Origin: JBJMQS01 sp045802605
Lineage (GTDB): Bacteria > Planctomycetota > Planctomycetia > Gemmatales > Gemmataceae
Assembly: GCA_045802605.1 (NCBI GenBank)
Contig: JBJMQS010000020.1
Location: 171,312-235,311 of the forward strand
Direction of reading: 5' to 3'
DNA length: 64,000 nucleotides
Part shown: positions 17,550-26,900 of the stretch, piece by piece
Position numbering within the stretch: the stretch's first letter is position 1
How the letters are laid out: each line of letters begins with the position of its first letter
Notes under the pieces: generated by a model
The model's database searches: none
Told to the model about the DNA's origin: nothing
What the model saw: only the letters and a program-made list of their open reading frames with translations
Position numbers and translations under genes: made by a program

Positions 17550-18458
17550 ATGGCCGTGGCGACTCGTCGTTGGCTGGTTCCAAGCGTCTGTTTGCTCGTG
17601 GGTTATGTGGCCGGGACTTCGCTTCCGGGCTTGCGGGCCGACCCGCAAAGCGCGCCACCGGCAGTGACCCCCGCGTTCCCGATGAGCGACCGTCTCGGCG
17701 CCAATCTCTATCTCGAAACCTCAGCCGAGTATCGCGCTTGCTGTTTGCAAATTTTCCGGGTGGCCGGCGATCGGCTCGACTTGCTGCTGCATCGACCGGG
17801 CCCCCGACCGACCCGCCCAGCCGTCGTGATGGACCTCGACGAGACCGTGCTCGATAACTCCGCCTTCGAGACCTACCTTTACAACAACAAGCTCGAGTAC
17901 ACCGATGCCCTGTGGGAGTTTTACGAGGAGAAGTTCCCGCAAGATGTCGGCACCGTCCCAGGTGCTGTCGATTTCATTCACCGAGCTGAGTCGCTGGGTG
18001 TGACAGTTCTCTTCGTTACCAATCGCCTGGAGAAGTACCGCGATTCGACGGCGAAGGCGCTGGCCAATGTCGGCATCGACACGCGAGACTTGCCGGCACG
18101 CACCGGCTTTAAGACCACCACGTCGGACAAATCGTCTCGCCGCGACGCGTTCGACGCTCGGTTCAACGTCTTGCTGCATATCGGCGACAATCTCCGCGAC
18201 TTCTCGGAGAGCTTTGCCGCGCCCAAGCTGGCCAAGGATGCGCCGGCCTCCGCCTTCGAACATGCGATCGCCGCTCGGCTCAAGTCGGCCGATGATGCGG
18301 CGTGCCATTGGGGCATCGACTGGTTTATCCTGCCCAACCCCGTGTATGGCGAGTGGGAGAAATTGCTCGGCGACGACCCGAGAGCGCGGATGCGAAACAC
18401 CACGATGCCGGGCTCACGAACGAACATGAAGAACAGCGTGATGGAACCAGCCCGATGA
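17550..18458 (+). CDS. HAD acid phosphatase, lipoprotein e(P4)-like
   Basis: Product of 302 residues with an N-terminal hydrophobic signal (about residues 8-26) but no lipobox cysteine. Class C/HAD motifs are complete: VVMDLDETVLDN (nucleophile DxDET), VLFVTNRLEK (motif II), KTTTSDKSSRR (lysine region) and LLHIGDNLRDFSESF (motif IV, GDxxxD). e(P4)-type enzymes dephosphorylate nucleotides such as NMN or AMP outside the cytoplasm. Start ATG at 17550 has CGGGAG upstream. It overlaps the next gene by 4 nt (ATGA). Divergent from copA with a 114-bp gap. Confidence 0.88.
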   Translation: MAVATRRWLVPSVCLLVGYVAGTSLPGLRADPQSAPPAVTPAFPMSDRLGANLYLETSAEYRACCLQIFRVAGDRLDLLLHRPGPRPTRPAVVMDLDETVLDNSAFETYLYNNKLEYTDALWEFYEEKFPQDVGTVPGAVDFIHRAESLGVTVLFVTNRLEKYRDSTAKALANVGIDTRDLPARTGFKTTTSDKSSRRDAFDARFNVLLHIGDNLRDFSESFAAPKLAKDAPASAFEHAIAARLKSADDAACHWGIDWFILPNPVYGEWEKLLGDDPRARMRNTTMPGSRTNMKNSVMEPAR

Positions 18459-19399
18459 CCGACAGCTTACGGACATTTTTTGCGGGGCTGATCGATTATG
18501 CGGGGCTATTTCCTCCGGCTGCGCTCCAGCTCGACCCCGCCATCCGCAACTATGCTCGCTATCGCAAAGAGCCCGACGCCTGGATGCTGGGCCGGTTCAT
18601 CATCTCGGCCGCACGACTCAATGAGCTCGACCCATATGTCGATGAGCTGTTCGCAGCCGCGCCACCTCTGACGATTGCCGCCTTGGGTCGTGGCGGTGCC
18701 GATGAGTCGCATTTTCTTTCGGCACTCGAACTGGATTTGCAAGAAATCGATCGTCTGCACGATCGGCATGGCCGGCGCGTTGCGGTCGAAGTGTATGAGG
18801 CGAAGCTGCCGGCCCAATTCGGCAGCTCTTTCTTGGCGGAGGTTTGCAAGTTCATCGACGCCTATGGCGAGCCGGCTCTAACGCCTTATTTCGAAGCCGC
18901 TCCGGGGCCGCAATGGTCCGAAGCCATGGCCGCCATCGCCTACGATCGCACGATGTTTAAACGCAAGCGCTGTGGTCCCCCCGGCGGCAAGCTGCGAACC
19001 GGCGGCGTGGAGGCATCCGCCTTTCCCAGCACCGAGCAAGTCGCAACCTGTATTCACGCGGCGGTGGCGGCCGGCGTGCCGATCAAATGCACCGCTGGCC
19101 TGCATCATCCCGTGCGGCTTTTTCACGACAGTGTGAAAACTAAGATGCACGGCTTCTTGGACGTGTTCGGCGCGGGAATCCTCGCGGCCGCGCACAAGTT
19201 GGATGTCGCCCGCATCCGCGACATCCTCGATGAAGAGCAGTCGAGCAACTTCCGCTTCGACGCCGACGGCTTCCACTGGCGCGACCTGCGTGCCACGCCG
19301 CTGCAGGTCGCCGAGGCCCGCGAGGAGGCCATCGTTTCGTTCGGCAGTTGCAGCTTCGACGAGCCGCGCGAAGATCTGCGAGCGCTGGGGATGATGTGA
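18455..19399 (+). CDS. Conserved hypothetical protein coupled to the phosphatase gene
   Basis: Product of 314 residues, soluble, no signal peptide. Start ATG at 18455 overlaps the stop of the phosphatase gene, so translation is coupled. Sequence features: FFAGLIDYAGLFPPAAL at the start, GGKLRTGGVEASAFPSTEQV and KCTAGLHHPVRLFHD in the middle, SFGSCSFDEPREDL near the end. The alternating helices and strands (AVAAGVPIKCTAGLHHP) would suit a TIM-barrel-like fold, but no known catalytic motif is recognised. A relation to the upstream phosphatase is suggested by coupling only. Confidence 0.75.
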   Translation: MTDSLRTFFAGLIDYAGLFPPAALQLDPAIRNYARYRKEPDAWMLGRFIISAARLNELDPYVDELFAAAPPLTIAALGRGGADESHFLSALELDLQEIDRLHDRHGRRVAVEVYEAKLPAQFGSSFLAEVCKFIDAYGEPALTPYFEAAPGPQWSEAMAAIAYDRTMFKRKRCGPPGGKLRTGGVEASAFPSTEQVATCIHAAVAAGVPIKCTAGLHHPVRLFHDSVKTKMHGFLDVFGAGILAAAHKLDVARIRDILDEEQSSNFRFDADGFHWRDLRATPLQVAEAREEAIVSFGSCSFDEPREDLRALGMM

Positions 19400-19414
19400 A
19401 GCGGCCCAATTCAT

Positions 19415-19506
19415 CCTGTTAGCCGGACGCGCAAGCTACGGGAAGCAGAGATTCGCGACCGAGGCAGCGTCTCTGCTTTCCGTAGCTTGCGCGTCCGGCT
19501 AACAGG
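19415..19506. repeat. 36-bp inverted repeat (TGTTAGCCGGACGCGC type)
   Basis: The arms 19415-19450 and 19471-19506 pair with one mismatch around a 20-nt loop. It begins 15 nt after the upstream stop codon and may end transcription. The outer sequence CCTGTTAGCCGGACGCGC is closely related to the element at 56186-56268, so both belong to a dispersed family. Confidence 0.85.
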
Positions 19507-19656
19507 AAATCGCTTGCGCGTCAGATTAGGCGCCCTCCCATTAGGTTGCGCTAAACCAGCAACTCAGCGACTGCCGATATCGATAAAGGCAGACTTTCCG
19601 ACACAATTGGCCCGTCCGAAACAGTTTGCCAATCACTTTTGTGGAACGGAGCCCTG

Positions 19657-20739
19657 GTGTTCGAACGCGTCGTTCGCCTGATCTGTGCGCTGGCCTTCGT
19701 CGCAATAGCCGGCTGCGGGACTTGTTCGTGGAACACTTGCCATTCGTCCGCCTGTGCGAAGAAGGGTCCCAAAACACTCTTCGAATGGAACGTTTGCAAA
19801 AAAGAAGAGAAGCCGGACGAAAAGCAGGACGGCAAAGACAAAGACGCGGACAAAAAAGAGACTGGTGACGCGAAGGAGAAGAAGGAAAACGGCCAGGACA
19901 AGGCCAACGGCAAGGACGAGAAAACAAACGGGGACGATGACAAGAAAACGGAATCGAACGGCGACAAGAAAGAAGACAAGGAAGAGGAAGAGGATGAGAT
20001 CAAAACCGATCGGCCGGATTTCACCGAATCCAGTACGACGGTCGGCAAAGGTCGGGTTCAACTCGAAACCGGATACACATTCACGCGCGATCGTTCGGAT
20101 GGCACACGGCTGAATTCCCATTCCTATCCTGAAGCGCTATTGCGAATGGGATTGTTCGCGGAGTGGTTCGAGCTTCGCGTCGGGCAGAATTTCGCCAGCG
20201 AACGTGTCGCCGGGCCGAATGGCCTTGTCGCTGCCAACAGCGGGGCGGAGGATTTGTACCTCGGAACCAAGCTCGCGCTCACTGAGCAGAAGAAGTTAGC
20301 GCCCGAGATGGCGATTATCTTTCAGATGACCGTGCCGACCGGTGCCGAAGCCTTCACCGCGCACGAAGTGTTGCCTGGCGTAAATTGGCTCTACGGCTGG
20401 GACATCATCAAGGATTGTCTCTCCATCGCCGGCAGCACGCAGGGCAACCGCGCCATCGCCGACAATTCACTCACCGGCGGCACGCATGCGTATTTGGAAT
20501 TGGCTCAATCGGTGACGGTGAATTATGAGTTCACGAAAAAATTCGGCATGTTCACTGAATGGTTCGCGTTCTTCCCACAGAGCTCGCTCGACGCGGCCGT
20601 GGGGCCGGAGCATTATTTGAACAGCGGCTTCACGTACAAGTTCACGCCGAACACCCAGTACGACATTCGCGCGGGCGTCGGGCTCAACCGACATGCGGAT
20701 GATTTCTTCGCGGGGACGGGCTTTTCATTTCGATATTGA
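19657..20739 (+). CDS. Outer-membrane beta-barrel lipoprotein with a highly charged linker
   Basis: Product of 360 residues. The GTG at 19657 has GGAG five nt upstream; an in-frame TTG at 19639 is less likely. A lipoprotein signal (ALAFVAIAGC) is followed by a Lys/Asp/Glu-rich low-complexity linker (about residues 50-115), then about 240 residues of alternating beta strands ending in a C-terminal aromatic (GTGFSFRY). The barrel part fits the Phenol_MetA_deg family (DRPDFTESSTTVGKGRVQLE at its start). A lipid anchor plus charged linker in front of a barrel is unusual. Function unknown; probably an outer-membrane channel. Confidence 0.8.
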   Translation: MFERVVRLICALAFVAIAGCGTCSWNTCHSSACAKKGPKTLFEWNVCKKEEKPDEKQDGKDKDADKKETGDAKEKKENGQDKANGKDEKTNGDDDKKTESNGDKKEDKEEEEDEIKTDRPDFTESSTTVGKGRVQLETGYTFTRDRSDGTRLNSHSYPEALLRMGLFAEWFELRVGQNFASERVAGPNGLVAANSGAEDLYLGTKLALTEQKKLAPEMAIIFQMTVPTGAEAFTAHEVLPGVNWLYGWDIIKDCLSIAGSTQGNRAIADNSLTGGTHAYLELAQSVTVNYEFTKKFGMFTEWFAFFPQSSLDAAVGPEHYLNSGFTYKFTPNTQYDIRAGVGLNRHADDFFAGTGFSFRY

Positions 20740-20740
20740 T

Positions 20741-20817
20741 GTAGTCCGCGACTCCGTCGCGGGTTGTCGAGTCAGTTAGAAATCACATCCAAGACCCGCG
20801 ACGGAGTCGCGGACTAC
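20741..20817. terminator. Perfect 24-bp hairpin after the barrel gene
   Basis: The arms 20741-20764 and 20794-20817 are exact reverse complements (outer sequence GTAGTCCGCGACTCCGTCGC). The loop is 29 nt. It starts 2 nt after the barrel stop and ends 13 nt before the fahA start, so it may be a terminator or a dispersed palindrome. No clear T-run follows. Confidence 0.75.
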
Positions 20818-20830
20818 GTAAAACAACTCG

Positions 20831-22093
20831 ATGAACCCCACTAATGATCCGAAGCTGAAATCATTCATTCCCCTCGCGGCCGAGTCGCACTTCTCGATTC
20901 AGAACTTGCCGTATGGCGTCTTTCGCGGGCCGAAGGGCTATCCGGCCATTGGCGTAGCCATCGGCGAATATGTGCTCGACCTCGCGGTGCTTCAGAGCGA
21001 GGGTCTCTTCGACAACGTGCTCACGAAGCGCGAGCAGGCGTTCGACCAGCCAAGTCTGAACCTGTTCATGTCGCTCGGCAAAAACATTTGGTCCATAGCA
21101 CGGGCGCAGATCAGCAAACTGTTGCGGCACGATGAGCCGCGTTTGCGCGACGACAAGGCCTTGCGCGACAAAGCACTTGTTTCGATGTCCACAGTCGAGA
21201 TGCTGTTGCCGGCGGAGATCGGTGATTACACCGATTTCTATTCCTCGCGCGAACACGCCACCAACGTCGGCACGATGCTGCGTGGCGCGGATAACGCACT
21301 GCAACCCAACTGGCTGCATCTGCCCGTAGGCTACCACGGACGGGCGAGTTCCATCGTGGTGAGCGGCACGGATGTCATCCGGCCATGCGGCCAGATCAAG
21401 CCAGCCGACGCGCCAGTCCCGGTGTTCGCTCCGACAAAGTCGATGGACTTCGAACTTGAGATGGGCGTGTTCGTCGGCCCCGGCAACAAACTCGGTGAAC
21501 CGATTCCGATTAATCGGGTCGCAGACTACATGTTTGGTGTGGTTTTGGTCAATGACTGGAGCGCTCGCGACATTCAAGCGTGGGAGTATGTGCCGCTGGG
21601 CCCATTCTTAGCCAAGAACTTTGCAACGTCGATCTCGCCCTGGGTCGTGCCGATGGAAGCACTGGAGCCGTTCCGCACCGCCGCGCCGCCGCAGGAGCCG
21701 GCCGTGTTGCCGTACTTGCAGAGCGAGGGGCCACAGGCTTTCGACATTCAACTGGAAGTGTTGTTGCAGGAGCATGTGATATCGCGGTCGAATGCGAAGC
21801 ATCTCTATTGGAGCTTCGCTCAACAGATGGCCCACCACACGGTGAACGGATGCAATCTGCGCACGGGCGATTTGCTGGCGACGGGCACGATCAGCGGCCC
21901 AACGCCGGACTCCCTGGGCAGCATGCTGGAATTGTCGTGGCGCGGTAGCCGACCCGTGGCACTTGGTGACGGTCAAACCCGGAGTTTTCTGCAGGATGAC
22001 GACCGCGTGACCATGCGTGGCTGGTGCCAGGGAGACGGGTACCGTGTGGGCTTCGGAGAAGTGACAGGGCAAGTGTTACCAGCGAAGAGGTAA
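20831..22093 (+). CDS. fahA: Fumarylacetoacetase
   Basis: Last step of tyrosine catabolism: fumarylacetoacetate to fumarate and acetoacetate. The 420 residues match the family length of about 420. Metal and active-site features: DYTDFYSSREHATNVG (catalytic His and Asp), GYHGRASSIVVSGTDV, MDFELEMGVFVG (Glu ligands), LVNDWSARDIQAWEYVPLGP (Asp ligand) and KNFATSISPWVVPMEAL. All are intact. The gene stands alone between two hairpins; no hmgA or maiA is nearby. Confidence 0.96.
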   Translation: MNPTNDPKLKSFIPLAAESHFSIQNLPYGVFRGPKGYPAIGVAIGEYVLDLAVLQSEGLFDNVLTKREQAFDQPSLNLFMSLGKNIWSIARAQISKLLRHDEPRLRDDKALRDKALVSMSTVEMLLPAEIGDYTDFYSSREHATNVGTMLRGADNALQPNWLHLPVGYHGRASSIVVSGTDVIRPCGQIKPADAPVPVFAPTKSMDFELEMGVFVGPGNKLGEPIPINRVADYMFGVVLVNDWSARDIQAWEYVPLGPFLAKNFATSISPWVVPMEALEPFRTAAPPQEPAVLPYLQSEGPQAFDIQLEVLLQEHVISRSNAKHLYWSFAQQMAHHTVNGCNLRTGDLLATGTISGPTPDSLGSMLELSWRGSRPVALGDGQTRSFLQDDDRVTMRGWCQGDGYRVGFGEVTGQVLPAKR

Positions 22094-22100
22094 AAAAATT

Positions 22101-22183
22101 TAACCGCAGAGTACGCAGAGAGCGCTGAGAAAACCAATACTAGGCATTGGTTTTCTCAGCGCTCTCTGCGTACTCTGCGGTTA
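22101..22183. terminator. Perfect 38-bp hairpin between convergent genes
   Basis: The arms 22101-22138 and 22146-22183 are exact complements with a 7-nt loop. The hairpin fills the gap between the convergent fahA and binding-protein genes, so it can terminate both transcripts. The arm motif CCGCAGAGTACGCAGAGAG is related to the CCACAGAGGCACAGAG arm at 42807-42825. Confidence 0.88.
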
Positions 22184-22188
22184 TATTC

Positions 22189-23217
22189 TTACCTCGCGAA
22201 TTCATTTCGCAAGAACGTCTGCATCTCATCCCACATCGCCGCCGCTTTGCCAAAATCCACCTTCATCGGTTTCGCTTGTCGCGCGGGTGAAAGTGCGGCC
22301 GGCAAATCAGCTTTCACATTCGGGTTGAGCGGGATTTGGTAACCGCCGGCGACCGCGAGCTTTTCCTCGACCTCCGGCGAGAGCAGATAATCGACAAGCT
22401 TCCTGGCCGCAGTAGGATTCGGTGCGCCTTTGACAACGGCCACAGTGTTGGGAATGAACAACGTTCCCATGCGCGGATATTTTTCCGTTCCACCCGCGGC
22501 ATCGGGGAAGATGATCCGCACGGGCCGGCCGTTGTTGATCTCATCCATCGCGTCGTCGGTGTCGGTCATGCCGACGGCGAACTCGCCGCGGCCGACCGCC
22601 TCAGCCACTTGCTTGTTGCCGGGCATGATCGCGATCTTGTTCGCGCTCAATCCGCGAAAAAATGATTTGGCTTGCTCTGCGCCGAGCACTTCGAACAAAC
22701 AGACGGCGTGAGTCGCCGTGGTGCCGAAGTTTGGCTTGGCCATGACGAGCCGGCCGGACCAGCGCGGATCCGTCAAATCCAAAAGTGACGTTGGCGGCGT
22801 TTCCCTGCCGAGCTTCTCAGTGTTGATGATCAGCACCCGCGCGCGTGCGGCGAATGCATGCCAAGTGTGGTCGGCCGCTTTGGCGAAGTCGGGAAATGGT
22901 GCGGCGGCCGGGCTGTCGTAAGGTTCAAGAATGCCGTCGTGGGCGAGCATCAATGTCGTGATGATCTCATTGTTCCAGTGCACATCGCAACGGGGATGTT
23001 TGACCTCGAGCTGCAACTCACGGAAGAGGCCGACGGATTTGTTCGCTTCGCTGTCGTATTTGGGCACGAGGGCGACACCGGTCGTGCGGGTGAACTCGGC
23101 AAAGATTGGTTCGGCGAAGGGGCGGTCCTGGGCACAGTAGAGCACCACCCGCTCTGTTGCCCGGTGGCACCCGGCCAGGAAATAAATCGCAAAAATTAGC
23201 CAGAATTTGTGAATCAT
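22189..23217 (-). CDS. ABC-type iron(III)-like substrate-binding lipoprotein
   Basis: Product of 342 residues. The ATG at 23217 gives a lipoprotein signal ending in IYFLAGC. The mature protein fits the FbpA/AfuA family of periplasmic binding proteins: VVLYCAQDRPFAEPIFAEF at the start, GVALVPKYDSEANKS, DPRWSGRLVMAKP, NKIAIMPGNKQVAEAV, AVGMTDTDDA and GTLFIPNTVAVVKGAPNP. No permease or ATPase gene is adjacent, so it is an orphan here. The usual paired-tyrosine iron site was not confirmed, and other anions or cations remain possible. Confidence 0.85.
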   Translation of the reverse strand: MIHKFWLIFAIYFLAGCHRATERVVLYCAQDRPFAEPIFAEFTRTTGVALVPKYDSEANKSVGLFRELQLEVKHPRCDVHWNNEIITTLMLAHDGILEPYDSPAAAPFPDFAKAADHTWHAFAARARVLIINTEKLGRETPPTSLLDLTDPRWSGRLVMAKPNFGTTATHAVCLFEVLGAEQAKSFFRGLSANKIAIMPGNKQVAEAVGRGEFAVGMTDTDDAMDEINNGRPVRIIFPDAAGGTEKYPRMGTLFIPNTVAVVKGAPNPTAARKLVDYLLSPEVEEKLAVAGGYQIPLNPNVKADLPAALSPARQAKPMKVDFGKAAAMWDEMQTFLRNEFAR

Positions 23218-23332
23218 TTCGCTGGCGGTTGTATCGAAAACTAAAGCACCTTGACAGGATTTGCCCAGAAGTTGATGAGGGAGCTGCAAGGGTATGGCGA
23301 GAATTTAGCAAAATATCTTGCCTAAAGTTACA

Positions 23333-23936
23333 CTTGCCGCCAGGGACATGGATATAATGCTCAACTCGGGACCTAGATTCTGCGCCACCGTTATCAACGG
23401 GTTCGGCCAACAGATTCAAGGAAGCCGGAGGCAAGGTGCGGTTCAGGGGTCTGGGCGTAGGCCGAGCTTGCAGAAGAACGGGAAAGGCTCCACGGGAAAT
23501 AACTCATTTTTTCGGATCCCCGGGGAAACTTTAACGGCTTGCTCATCAAATCGTGGGAAACTAAACCGGTACAGCGGAAAACCTGATACAGATCGGCCCA
23601 TCGAACGAGTCCAGGCTCCTAGATGTCCGATTGGGACTTGAGAGAAAATCGCCGACTTTGGGCGATTAGTCATCCGACCCTGCGTAGGGAAGCGGGATGG
23701 CTGAAGACGACGGGACCGGGGGTAGGACTTGACCTACCTTGGTAAGCTTGTGAGTTGACGCAAACCCTGACAGCGGACATGCTAACACGGGGACTTGCCT
23801 CTCAGTACCTCCTACTGGGACTGTGGTTGCTTTTTATCCTGGCCGGGTTCGGCCAGGTTATTCGCCCGTGGTGTTTCTATCCATCCCGCCGACGGCTTAA
23901 TGCCACGGCAAGTCATCCGTTCGAGGAACTTTTATC
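23333..23936 (+). promoter_or_regulatory. Candidate promoter and long structured leader of the giant gene
   Basis: The 719-bp gap before the giant gene has no convincing gene. A TATAAT at 23353-23358 with TTACAC or TTGCCG upstream at poor spacing could be a sigma-70 type promoter. The implied leader is about 575 nt and holds several hairpins: 23647-23653 with 23661-23667; 23671-23675 with 23695-23699 enclosing CCCT/AGGG; GGTAGG/CCTACC at 23721-23738; and CTGGCCG/CGGCCAG at 23839-23856. The pattern suits a structured regulatory leader, but I do not recognise a known riboswitch class. Confidence 0.45.
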
Positions 23937-26900
23937 ATGGTTCAGGCGTCCCTCCGCCGTTGGGTGTCGCGGGTCTTCCGCGGCCGATCCTCCACCATCC
24001 GTACCAAGATCAAGGTACCGGACCACAAGTCTCGGCTAAAGCTCGAATGGCTTGAAGGCCGCGACGTTCCCTCCACTAGCTTTCCCCTCAATGCGTCAAC
24101 CTGGACCGCAATGGGTCCGTCTCCCATTAGTAATGGCGAGACACCGGGGAACCTGGCGTCCACTGGCCGCTTCAATTCCGTGGCGGTCGATCCACTCAAC
24201 GACAACATTCTCTATGCCGCATCGGATGTCGCAGGGATCTGGCGGAGCCTCGACGGCGGGCAACATTGGACGCCGCTGACGGACCAAATTGACCGCCACC
24301 CGGGCGACGCCGCCGCTAATGCGGCAGGCTATTACCCGCAGAATCAAAGCCGCATCCCGGTCAACCGCGCGACGAATATCAAAATCGTTCACCAGTCAGC
24401 GTTAAGCCCGACGACGGTTTATGCGACCTCGACGTTGGGTGGCAACGGCTTCTTTTATGTGCTCACAGTCGATACGGCAGGAAATACCACCTTCACTCGG
24501 CGTGGGCCGACGGCCATTGCCGGCCCCGTCGCTGGGCTTAGCCAATTTAATGCGCGCACGATCAATAATTATGTTGTGGTGCCTAGCGGCGGGACCGGCG
24601 GCGCCGATTTGATCTACGCCGCCGTCACGGGAGGCGCCGCTGCCACACGCTCAGGTATTTACCGGTCCAAAGACAGTGGCGTGACTTGGGATCTGATTAC
24701 CGCTAGTGGAATTCCGATAGCGGTCAACGCGGGCGTCACCGATGTGGACATTGATTCGACGAACAAAAACATCGTCTATGCCACGGTCAGTGCGCCGGCG
24801 GCCCAAGCCGGGGTCTATCGTTGCACCAACGCGTTCACCACCGTGGGCGCGGCCGCTAACAATCCCGCCAACACGGGCGGCGCGAATTGGCAGTTGCGTC
24901 TCGGCGGCTCGCAATTCTTTTCGGGCACGTTAATCAGCCGGCTCGTGACGACAGTTTCGCCGGTATTGTCCAACATCGTTTATGTGGCGGCTGCCGATTC
25001 CAACACGGGCAGTGCATTCGCCGTTTATCGGTCAACTGACTCCGGTGTGAACTGGACACCTTATACGACCACGGCCTTCAGTCCTCTCGCTGTGCTGCCA
25101 GATTTCACCAACGGTAATGCCGCCACGTATATGGATTTGCTGGTAGATCCTTCAAGCCCCGCGAATCCTAGTCAGCAGCGGGTGTACATGGTCGGTTATG
25201 GCGATACCGCGAACAACATTCTGCTCGTGACGAGCATGACGCAGAGTCCGACCGCCGCCACGTTTACCGACATCAGCGTTCAAAGCGGCGATGCCGCGTA
25301 CAGCGGTGTTTTAGGACTGACACTGGATAGTCAGCATCGTCTCCTAGTCGCCACAGAAGGCGGCGTCTATCGGCGGCAGACCGTCGCCGGGAATCCGGAT
25401 TGGGTGTCTTTGAACGGGACGGCTGGTTCGGGACTCAATTCAATCGTGGTGGATGGCTTGGGGCTGCATCCCACCAATCCAGACGTCGCCATTATCAACG
25501 ACTCACCGTTCCATACGGCCGCGCTGTTTCAGGACAGCAAAGCTTGGAAAACCACCGACTCAAATTTCACCGCGCCTTACCACGTTTTGGGCAACAATCC
25601 GCAGGGCATCGGGGCGGTGCTCTACGATTTGAATACCCCCGGTGCCGGTCCAGGCGATGGTCTTGTTTGGCGTGTCGCGCAGGATTCTCCGACCACGGAA
25701 GACATTCGCTTATCGCAGGACGGCGGCTTGACCTGGGGCGACGTTCTCCCGGGCGTCCCGCTTGGCGACCCTGTGATTATGAATCCGTCAGATCCGCGGC
25801 ACTTGCTGATTGGCAACGCCGATGACGTCTACGATCTCAGTTATGACGCGACTGGGCAATTCTCACTCAATAATTTCGGCACGATCTTCGGGGTGCAAGC
25901 GCCGTGGTCGGCCCAAAACAATGCGGTGTCGGCTACTGCGATCACCGCGATGGGCGTATCGCGGCAAAGCGGCATTGTCTGGGTAGCGACCACGCCAGTG
26001 GAATACGATTGGGAGTCGAAGCAGCCGAATTCCGTGAGCCCAACCGCGCCATTCGCGCCGCGCACGCGCCTCTACGCTTTGGACCCATCTGGCGGTTTCA
26101 GCGCGCTCGGGGCGGACTGGGTCGATGTACAACTGCCGACGGCGATTTCCGGCAACACGGCCGGCACTGTTCCTCCGGATACCATCACCAACTTACTGCT
26201 CGATCCTAACAACCAGTTCCGAATTTACTTGACGACGGCTTCGGGCGGTGTGTGGGCGCAAACAAACACGCTAGCGATCCGACTTGATCCATTCGGCAAC
26301 ATAATTCCTGAAATTCTTCCGGATCCGAACCCGCCACCGGGACCGGGCGGTACGGTTCCGCCATCGGGCGATACTTTCCCGCCACCGCCGGATCAGGCGT
26401 CCATCAACTCGAAATGGACACTGCTCAACCCGAGTGGCGTGGGTAACACACGTCCGCAAGACATCATTCCCAACGCAACGGGCGCGAATGCCCTCGCGCT
26501 GGATCCGTATCTGGGTACGGACCAGACCGATGACGCTCTTTATTTGGCCACCAATGACGGGCTGTACCAATTGAGCGGTCCAGGCCTGGCGAATCCCACC
26601 TCCAAGGGCGCAACTTTCGTTTGGAAAGAGATTGGTTTAGACGCCAACGCCAATCCGACCTTGCCGAACACGCCGGTGATCTCGCTGCAACTGAACACTT
26701 CCACCGGCATCATGGGGGTTGGGCTAGCGGGTCGCGGTGTCTATGAGTTGCAAATTCGTTCGCAATTATCGGGCACCGTATTCGTCGACACCAATGGCAA
26801 CGACTTCAAGGACGCGGGCGAACCCGGGACTGCCAACCGCATCATCGGGCTTTATGACGTCGATTTGACTGACCCCAACAACCCGGTCTACAGCCTATTT

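Noticed and set aside
23755..24039. Small plus-strand frame with a hydrophobic segment just before the giant gene
   Set aside because: It overlaps the giant gene by 100 nt, starts at a TTG without a ribosome site, and its hydrophobic part falls on a leader hairpin. A real small membrane protein cannot be fully excluded.
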